27,654 nucleotides of DNA from JBBAFB01 sp041655595. Lineage in GTDB: Bacteria; Bacillota; DULZ01. The notes beneath the pieces are model-generated. The model worked only from the letters and a program-made list of their open reading frames with translations, made no database searches and was not told the origin of the DNA. The stretch is taken from positions 1 through 27,654 of the forward strand of contig JBBAFB010000012.1 of assembly GCA_041655595.1 (NCBI GenBank). Direction: 5' to 3'. Every line of letters begins with the position of its first letter. Positions within the stretch are counted from its first letter, which is position 1. Position numbers and translations under genes: made by a program. Positions 22,515 through 27,654 of this stretch are shown piece by piece.

Positions 22515-24104
22515 ATGGCAAAACATATTTTTGTAACGGGGGGAGTTACCTCCTCTCTGGGGAAAGGAATTACCACCGCGGCCTTGGGCATGTTACTAAA
22601 AAGCAGGGGCCTAAAGGTAGCCGTACAAAAGCTGGATCCTTATATTAATGTGGACCCGGGCAATATGAGTCCCTACCAGCACGGAGAAGTTTTCGTGACC
22701 GAGGACGGGGCTGAAACAGATCTGGACTTAGGCCACTATGAAAGGTTTATTGACACCAATTTAACCAGAAACAGCAGTGTTACCACGGGTAAAATTTATG
22801 AAGCCGTGATTTCTAAAGAACGGAAAGGGGAATATGGCGGTAGCACCGTCCAAGTGATTCCCCATATCACCAATGAGATTAAAGATAGAATTTACAGGTT
22901 GGACAAGGAAGGCAATCCCGATGTGGTTATCACGGAAATCGGCGGGACGGTGGGTGATATAGAATCCCTGCCCTTTTTGGAGGCTATCAGACAAATAAAA
23001 AGTGATATCGGCAAGGAAAGTGCCATCTATATCCATGTTACATTAGTGCCGTATCTGTCAGCGGCGGGAGAAGCCAAAACAAAACCCACCCAACATAGCG
23101 TAAAAGAGCTGAGAAGCATCGGTATTCAGCCGGATATTATTGTTTGCCGGGCGGAAATGCCTCTTTCCAGGGAAATGGAAGAAAAAATAGCCCTCTTTTG
23201 CGATATTGACCAAGAGGCGGTTATCCAGAACGTAGATGTGAAAACAATTTATCAGGTGCCTTTAATGATGAAAAACGAAGGTCTAGATGATATAGTCATA
23301 GAAAAAATGAAGCTTAATTGCGGCCCCACAGATTTATCCGGTTGGCTGGCTCTTTTGGATAAGGTAAATAACCCCCAACACTTTATTAAGATTGGCCTGG
23401 TAGGGAAATATGTTGAACTTCAGGATGCCTACTTAAGTGTAATAGAATCCTTAAGACATGCAGGTGCTCATCATCAAACAGAGGTTTCTATTAAGTGGAT
23501 CAGCGCCAGTGATTTGGAACAAGCGGTTGAGCTGCAGGACTACTTTAGTGACATTGACGCTATTTTAGTGCCCGGGGGCTTTGGGGATCGGGGTATGGAG
23601 GGTAAAATCAGGGCAATTAACTGGGCTAGGGAAAAACAAATTCCCTTCTTTGGTATTTGCCTGGGAATGCAATTAATGGCAGTGGAATACGCTAGAAATG
23701 TTTGTTCCTTGGATAATGCCCATAGCACGGAATTTAAGGAAGATGCGGAACACCCGATTATCAGCCTCTTGCCTGAGGCGGCCATGCGCTTGGGAAGCTT
23801 TGCTGTTAATCTTTCTATGGGGTCTAAGGCTTATGCTGCGTATGGGCAAAGGGAAATCCAGGAGAGGCATCGCCACCGTTATGGATTCAACCTGGAGTAC
23901 ATAGAGCAATTGGAAAAAGAGGGAATGAAGTTTACCGGACTATCCTCAGATGGAAAGGTTGTAGAAATTATGGAGCTTCCCGACCACCCCTGGTTTGTGG
24001 GTACCCAGTTTCACCCGGAATTTAAATCCCGTTTAAATAGGCCCCACCCATTATTTACAGCCTTTGTAGCGGCTGCACTGAAGCATAGTGCGGCCAAAGT
24101 TTGA
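22515..24104 (+). CDS. pyrG: CTP synthase
   Basis: This 529-residue enzyme converts UTP to CTP with glutamine and ATP. The synthetase domain (1-265) opens MAKHIFVTGGVTSSLGKGIT with its P-loop and continues KLDPYINVDPGNMSPYQHGE. The glutamine amidotransferase domain carries the catalytic Cys at about 382 (FGICLGMQLMAVEYARNV) and its His/Glu partners in VGTQFHPEFKSR near 500. ACAGGAGGAACAAC precedes ATG 22515; the TTG at 22497 has no such site. pyrG followed by spo0F, fba and a transaldolase is conserved Firmicute synteny. Confidence 0.98.
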   Translation: MAKHIFVTGGVTSSLGKGITTAALGMLLKSRGLKVAVQKLDPYINVDPGNMSPYQHGEVFVTEDGAETDLDLGHYERFIDTNLTRNSSVTTGKIYEAVISKERKGEYGGSTVQVIPHITNEIKDRIYRLDKEGNPDVVITEIGGTVGDIESLPFLEAIRQIKSDIGKESAIYIHVTLVPYLSAAGEAKTKPTQHSVKELRSIGIQPDIIVCRAEMPLSREMEEKIALFCDIDQEAVIQNVDVKTIYQVPLMMKNEGLDDIVIEKMKLNCGPTDLSGWLALLDKVNNPQHFIKIGLVGKYVELQDAYLSVIESLRHAGAHHQTEVSIKWISASDLEQAVELQDYFSDIDAILVPGGFGDRGMEGKIRAINWAREKQIPFFGICLGMQLMAVEYARNVCSLDNAHSTEFKEDAEHPIISLLPEAAMRLGSFAVNLSMGSKAYAAYGQREIQERHRHRYGFNLEYIEQLEKEGMKFTGLSSDGKVVEIMELPDHPWFVGTQFHPEFKSRLNRPHPLFTAFVAAALKHSAAKV

Positions 24105-24149
24105 TTTGTTAAATCATTGATCTTTTAAATGTCAACAAGAACTTAGTTC

Positions 24150-24211
24150 AAAGGGGGCTACCCTTTTGGCAAAAAATTTATATTGCCAATGGGGTTTAAA
24201 CTCCCTTTTTT
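24150..24211 (+). terminator. Nested terminator after pyrG
   Basis: Three nested stems close one long hairpin: TTGGCAA/TTGCCAA inside, CCC/GGG next, and AAAGGGGG/CTCCCTTT outside, followed by a T-run at 24206-24211. It is longer than usual but ends in a clear T-tract. Confidence 0.75.
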
Positions 24212-24260
24212 GTTTTTTGGGGCCCATGTAGTTAAAAGCAATTTTTTACAGCCAATAACG

Positions 24261-24286
24261 ACTTAAATATTAGTAAATATTTAAGT
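24261..24286. promoter_or_regulatory. AT-rich perfect inverted repeat upstream of spo0F
   Basis: ACTTAAATATT and AATATTTAAGT are perfect 11-bp arms around AGTA. They lie about 77 bases before spo0F and lack a T-run, so an operator is more likely than a terminator. Just downstream GTAGGAATA (24289-24297) fits a sigma-H -35, but no fitting -10 was found. Confidence 0.4.
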
Positions 24287-24362
24287 TGAGTAGGAATAAG
24301 CATTTAGTTAGGGTAGCCTTTTTTGCGGCTTTTAAAGAAACTTTACACTGGTGGGAAGGATT

Positions 24363-24746
24363 ATGCCATACAATTCCGAAGAATTAAAAGAAAAGGGCTT
24401 AGGTATTCTGATAGTAGATGATGAATCCCATATTAGGTTTTTAGTTGGTGAGGCACTTAAAGGAGAAGGGCGAACAATACACCTGGCAGCCTCGGGCAGG
24501 CAGGCGATTGCCCTTTTGGAGCAGGTAGCGGTTGATATTGTTTTTTTGGATTTAAAAATGCCTGGGTTGAACGGACTGGATGTTTTTAAGTTACTGCAAC
24601 AGCAAGGCTTTGCCGGGAAAGTAGTTTTGATGACTGCCAACGGGGAAGGGGATCTGCTTGAGGAGGCTAAGTCTCTGGGACTAAAAAAGTTTTTAATTAA
24701 GCCCTTTGATCTTGCAGAATTAAATCAGATAATCGAAGGTAAATAG
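24363..24746 (+). CDS. spo0F: Spo0F-like single-domain response regulator
   Basis: This 127-residue receiver-only protein fits the sporulation phosphorelay carrier Spo0F. It has the acidic pair in GILIVDDESHIRFLV, phospho-acceptor Asp63 in IVFLDLKMPGLNGLDV, the switch Thr in VLMTANGEGD and the Lys in FLIKPFDLAEL. There is no output domain. The position right after pyrG and before fba is the Bacillus/Clostridia spo0F locus. ATG 24363 is favoured: GGGAAGGA precedes it, while GTG 24351 lies ahead of that site. A general CheY-like role cannot be excluded, since many Clostridia lack the full phosphorelay. Confidence 0.85.
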   Translation: MPYNSEELKEKGLGILIVDDESHIRFLVGEALKGEGRTIHLAASGRQAIALLEQVAVDIVFLDLKMPGLNGLDVFKLLQQQGFAGKVVLMTANGEGDLLEEAKSLGLKKFLIKPFDLAELNQIIEGK

Positions 24747-24820
24747 TCTATTTATCACTTCAGTTTAGCAGGAAATTTCTTTAGAGTCTAGAATAAAGAA
24801 TAATGGGAGGTGATGCTGCA

Positions 24821-25486
24821 ATGTTGTTTGATTTAAGTACCACAATAGTGTTGTTTTGCCCAAGCTGCGGCAGTTTAAGTTGGCATGTCCTTTCCTTGTT
24901 TTCTTTTAATAAGCAAAAGAGAGCTTTTATCTGTGATTGCAATGCTGTTATTTTGACCGTTGAAAAGAAAAAAGATTCCTACAGCTTTACCACCGGCTGC
25001 GATTATTGTGGAATGATGCATACCCATTTATTCACCAGAGAGGAATTGTTATCAAGCACCATACATGAATTGACTTGCCCTGAAGTACAGGGCGTTATCG
25101 GTTTAATTGGTCCCAGGAGCGAATTAAAGGCGCATCTGGAAAAGCATCAATCCTCTCTGTCGGAGTTGGCTTTAGAGATCGATTCAGGTGATTACTTTGA
25201 AAATTCTTCTGTAATGCTGGAGATTCTTGAAAAGATTGATGCTTTGGTAGAAGCGGACGAATTTCGTTGTGCTTGTGGTAACAAGCAAATAGAAATCGAG
25301 ATCCTGCCGGATCAATTGGAGTTTCGTTGCTTTGAATGTAACCGGGAATTTTTTATCCCTGCTATTGAGGCGGTAGATTTGGATATCTTTGATCTTAATG
25401 GGTTTTTGCCCAAAGGCTGGCCAAGCGGGAAAGGGGCCGATCATAAATCTAAGGGGCGTTTACGGTTAAAAAGTCATCCCGAATAA
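24821..25486 (+). CDS. Unrecognised Cys-rich (zinc-ribbon-like) protein between spo0F and fba
   Basis: I do not recognise this 221-residue protein. It has eleven visible cysteines in paired patterns: C13-x2-C16 (FCPSCG), C38-x-C40 (ICDC), C60-x2-C63 (GCDYCG), single C86, C150-x-C152 (RCACG) and C170-x2-C173 (RCFEC). This suggests two or three zinc ribbons: one N-terminal (13-63) and one C-terminal (150-173), separated by an acidic helical segment (~100-148). The tail is Lys/Arg-rich (KSKGRLRLKSHPE), as in nucleic-acid binders. No signal or membrane segment is seen. ATG 24821 is chosen because GGGAGGTGA at 24805-24813 precedes it; ATG 24803 lies upstream of that site. It interrupts the common spo0F-fba adjacency. 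Confidence 0.8.
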   Translation: MLFDLSTTIVLFCPSCGSLSWHVLSLFSFNKQKRAFICDCNAVILTVEKKKDSYSFTTGCDYCGMMHTHLFTREELLSSTIHELTCPEVQGVIGLIGPRSELKAHLEKHQSSLSELALEIDSGDYFENSSVMLEILEKIDALVEADEFRCACGNKQIEIEILPDQLEFRCFECNREFFIPAIEAVDLDIFDLNGFLPKGWPSGKGADHKSKGRLRLKSHPE

Positions 25487-25559
25487 AATACTATAAAGTC
25501 TAAGCATTACAAGGGTAACATTAGGCAAAAATAAAATTAAATAGAAAGGGGTTTTTAAA

Positions 25560-26414
25560 TTGGCATTAGTAACTTTAACGGAACTAATGGAGAAGGCTGA
25601 GGCGGGGAAGTATGCCGTAGGGGCGTTTAACTGCAATAATATGGAGATTGTCCAAGCCATTGTTGAAGCCGCAGAAGAGGAAGAATCCCCTGTTATTGTG
25701 CAAGCTAGTCAGGGAGCTATTAAATATGCAGGTCTGGCTTATATTACAGCCATGACAAAATTAGCTGCTGCCAGAGTCAGCGTGCCTGTGGCACTGCATT
25801 TGGATCACGGCACCAGTTTTGAACAGGTAGTTCAATGCATTAGGGAAGGCTTTAGTTCGGTAATGATTGATGGATCAAAATTGGCATTGGAAGACAATAT
25901 TGTCCTCACCAATAAGGTTATGGAGGTTGCCAGAAGCGTGGGTGTGTCCGTAGAGGCCGAATTGGGTAAAATAGGTGGTACCGAGGATGATATTTCCGTA
26001 AGTGACCGGGAAGCTACCATGACAGATCCGCAGGAAGCAAAATATTTTGTAGAGCAAACCAAGGTGGATGCCTTAGCGGTAGCCATTGGTACAGCCCACG
26101 GCCAGTATAGGGGTATCCCCGAGTTGGACTTTGAGAGGTTAATAAAAATTAAGGAATTGGTGGATATTCCGATTGTTTTACATGGTTCCTCCGGAGTTCC
26201 TGATGAGGCCTTAAGGAGAGCTGTAGAATTGGGAGTCAGAAAGATTAATATTGATACCAATATTCGAGAGGCCTTTGTTAAGGGAGTCAGAAGGGTTCTA
26301 GAAGAAAACCCGAAGGAAATTGACCCCAGAAAAATCCTTGGCCCCGCCAAAGCAGAAATGAAAGCAATTATTAGAGAAAAAATCAGGCTGTTCGGCTCCA
26401 GCGGCAAAGCCTAA
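25560..26414 (+). CDS. fba: Class II fructose-bisphosphate aldolase
   Basis: This 284-residue zinc-dependent aldolase splits fructose 1,6-bisphosphate in glycolysis (and the reverse in gluconeogenesis). It has VGAFNCNNMEIVQAIVEAAE at the start, Asp82-His83 in ALHLDHGTSFE (catalytic Asp and zinc His), VEAELGKIGGTEDD, AIGTAHGQYRG with the second zinc His, VLHGSSGVPD with the third, and KINIDTNIREAF for phosphate binding. The start is TTG 25560 with AGAAAGGGG ahead. It is followed by its own terminator, so the transaldolase is probably on a separate transcript. Confidence 0.97.
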   Translation: MALVTLTELMEKAEAGKYAVGAFNCNNMEIVQAIVEAAEEEESPVIVQASQGAIKYAGLAYITAMTKLAAARVSVPVALHLDHGTSFEQVVQCIREGFSSVMIDGSKLALEDNIVLTNKVMEVARSVGVSVEAELGKIGGTEDDISVSDREATMTDPQEAKYFVEQTKVDALAVAIGTAHGQYRGIPELDFERLIKIKELVDIPIVLHGSSGVPDEALRRAVELGVRKINIDTNIREAFVKGVRRVLEENPKEIDPRKILGPAKAEMKAIIREKIRLFGSSGKA

Positions 26415-26437
26415 AGCCGAGGGCTTTTGGCTTTTGT
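26406..26437 (+). terminator. Terminator of fba
   Basis: AGCCTAAAGCC and GGCTTTTGGCT pair with one mismatch around GAG, followed by TTTT. The stem begins in the last codons of fba. It closely resembles the heptad-built terminator after lutA. Confidence 0.7.
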
Positions 26438-26733
26438 CCAGCGGTCGTCAACGCCCCTTGGGCGCAGTAGAAAGTGGAAGGTAGAAGGATTGTGATGCTT
26501 TGGAGATGATTCTTTACTTCGCTGTGCCGTATTCAAAATGACACAAAAATGGTTTTTTTCTACCTTCTACCACGTGTAAGCAATATTAGACCACATTAGA
26601 CCACAGACCCAAAAGAACTACATGCAAGAGCAACCGATTGGCCATTGCTTGGCAACCGCTTGACTACATTCTTACAAGCTTGTCTATCTTCTACTTGCAA
26701 CTTTCTACCGACCCCAAAGAAATACCCCAAAGC
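26438..26733 (-). repeat. Mosaic intergenic repeat, copy C (divergent)
   Basis: This fills the 26415-26778 gap. It has heptads GTAGAAA/GTGGAAG/GTAGAAG (26467-26487) with inverted heptads at 26554-26571, a different palindromic core (GATTC...TTCGC...AAAATGAC, 26507-26543), about three minus-strand decamers (26582-26608), and at 26700-26727 the complement of the block at 18146-18173 of copy B with one mismatch. An open frame through 26638-26778 is continuous with the transaldolase but is repeat sequence, not its start. Confidence 0.75.
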
Positions 26734-26778
26734 CACCAGCTTTATGCCATCAGCTTTCACAAAAAGGAGGAACAACAA

Positions 26779-27423
26779 ATGCAACTTTTCTTAGATACAG
26801 CCAATTTAAACGAAATTCGTGAGGCATATGATTTAGGAGTAATTAGCGGTGTCACCACCAACCCTTCTTTAATTGCTAAAGAGGGTCGAAACTTTGAAGA
26901 AGTGGTTCAGGAAATTGCCGCCATTGTAGATGGCCCCATCAGTGCGGAAGTTATTGATCTAAAATGGGAGAGAATGGTTAAGGAGGGCCAAGAATTGGCC
27001 AAAATACATCCCAATATTGTAATCAAAATACCCATGACTGATGATGGCTTAAAGGCGGTAAAAGCCCTGGCTGCCCAAGGCATCAAAACTAATATGACCT
27101 TGGTGTTTTCCTCCAACCAGGCTCTTTTGGCAGCTTTGGCCGGGGCAAGTTATGTCAGTCCCTTTGTCGGTAGATTGGATGATGTGGGGCAGAATGGAAT
27201 GGATTTAGTAAAGGAGCTTGTTCAGATTTTCAAACAGTATGGTTTCGCTACAAAGGTTATTGCAGCAAGCATTAGACATCCTCAGCATGTAATACAAGCA
27301 GCCTTGCTGGGGGCGGATATTGCCACAGTTCCTTACAAAACCCTTCAGCAGATGGTAAAGCACCCCCTAACAGATTTAGGAATAAAACGTTTTCTGGCAG
27401 ATTGGAAAGGATTGCAGGCGTAA
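26779..27423 (+). CDS. tal: Transaldolase / fructose-6-phosphate aldolase-type small transaldolase
   Basis: This 214-residue class I aldolase of the small (YwjH/FSA) transaldolase group acts in the non-oxidative pentose-phosphate pathway. It has MQLFLDTANLNEIREAYDLG, ISGVTTNPSLIAKEGR, the Schiff-base Lys83 in NIVIKIPMT, GIKTNMTLVFSSNQALLAAL, YVSPFVGRLDD, and VIAASIRHPQHVIQAALLGA, ADIATVP. Family members are often annotated as either transaldolase or fructose-6-phosphate aldolase and sequence alone does not decide. ATG 26779 follows AAAAAGGAGGAACAA; a frame extending to 26638 is rejected. fba-tal adjacency is conserved in Firmicutes, but here both sides are occupied by repeat elements. Confidence 0.95.
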   Translation: MQLFLDTANLNEIREAYDLGVISGVTTNPSLIAKEGRNFEEVVQEIAAIVDGPISAEVIDLKWERMVKEGQELAKIHPNIVIKIPMTDDGLKAVKALAAQGIKTNMTLVFSSNQALLAALAGASYVSPFVGRLDDVGQNGMDLVKELVQIFKQYGFATKVIAASIRHPQHVIQAALLGADIATVPYKTLQQMVKHPLTDLGIKRFLADWKGLQA

Positions 27424-27435
27424 GTACGCGCCGGG

Positions 27436-27654
27436 GGTGATTATCGGTGGGGCGGGTAGTGGGAAGTGGAAAAATGCTTTGTCTAATGTGGTCAAATATT
27501 GTCCAACATGGTCTAACATGGTCTAATAGTTGTCTAACATGGTCTAATGGTTGTCAAAACCTTTGAATGCACTGCTTTTGGGTTGAGATTGCTTTGCCTT
27601 GCTCGCAATGACGTTCAAGATGCAAGAGGCAAGAGGCAAGATGCAAGAAGCAGG
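27436..27654 (+). repeat. Mosaic intergenic repeat, copy D (cut by window end)
   Basis: Seven decamers (27481-27552, two of them 11 bases) lead to the same core as copies A and B (GTCAAAACC...GAATGCACTGC, 27553-27584). Then comes one palindrome arm, GAGATTGC...GCAATGACG (27585-27613). Where the loop and second arm stand in the other copies, there are five heptads of GATGCAA/GAGGCAA type (27619-27653). The copy continues past the window. Confidence 0.85.

Noticed and set aside
25832..26407. Long minus-strand frame (191 codons) under fba
   Set aside because: Shadow of a clearly conserved gene; no ribosome binding site and no recognisable protein pattern.
26638..26778. An N-terminal extension of the transaldolase by 47 residues
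   Set aside because: This part is repeat copy C; the family begins at MQLFLDTANL, and AAAAAGGAGG lies directly before ATG 26779.
18209..27552. Decamers as tandem FadR-type operators, since TGGTCTAACA partly fits TnGTnnnACnA
   Set aside because: The last conserved base is wrong in the typical unit, the site is not palindromic, and the arrays lie beside genes unrelated to lactate. The consensus is too loose for a claim.

Overview
The window looks like chromosome of an anaerobic, endospore-forming Firmicute of the class Clostridia, plausibly a Peptococcaceae/Desulfotomaculum-like lineage. The evidence is gene content and order: an rpsF-ssb-rpsR-DUF2232-rplI-lonC-dnaB block, a pyrG-spo0F-fba-transaldolase block, strong GGAGG ribosome binding sites, many TTG/GTG starts and mid-range GC. 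Every convincing gene is on the + strand. Species-level placement is inference. I see no phage, insertion sequence, CRISPR array or rRNA.

Layout. (1) 1-2494: the 3' part of selD, a YedF-like selenium-metabolism protein whose N-terminal TusA half is missing, a membrane-anchored HEAT-repeat protein and a DUF951 protein. (2) 2600-7380: a lactate-use module, with the permease lctP and then lutC-lutB-lutA. Each transcription unit carries a TnGTnnnACnA-type palindrome of the kind bound by FadR-family GntR regulators. A GntR/FCD regulator of that family lies at 16.6 kb. (3) 7383-13749: the ribosomal/replication block. LonC lies next to dnaB, and the c-di-AMP phosphodiesterase gene gdpP, usual beside DUF2232 in many Firmicutes, is absent here. 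(4) 13769-15269: a DUF523 protein and two ECF-transporter S components (QueT and a NiaX-like protein). (5) 15.4-17.4 kb: a receiver-HD-GYP protein (predicted c-di-GMP hydrolysis) and the GntR/FCD regulator. (6) 17.4-20.6 kb: tRNA-Lys, tRNA-Glu and tRNA-Phe, tatA, then an ECF sigma factor with an overlapping gene for a membrane anti-sigma factor bearing an outer beta-propeller-like domain. (7) 20.7-27.4 kb: argS, pyrG, spo0F, an unrecognised Cys-rich protein, fba and a small transaldolase.

The main feature not explained by genes is a family of mosaic repeats. Four copies lie in intergenic gaps at about 8.65-8.90, 18.11-18.41, 26.44-26.73 and 27.44-27.65 kb. They combine (a) a 10-bp tandem repeat, consensus GTCTAACATG, with 4, 8, about 3 and 7 units, (b) a long imperfect palindrome of the GATTGC...GCAATGAC type (a related GATTC...ATGAC type in the third copy), and (c) 7-bp tandem repeats. 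A separate heptad array runs from the last codons of lutA into its terminator. The last two copies flank the transaldolase gene in opposite orientation.

How the genes work together: the lactate genes feed pyruvate metabolism under a probable local regulator; the rest is mainly housekeeping (translation, replication, nucleotide synthesis, glycolysis) with sporulation signalling (Spo0F, LonC).
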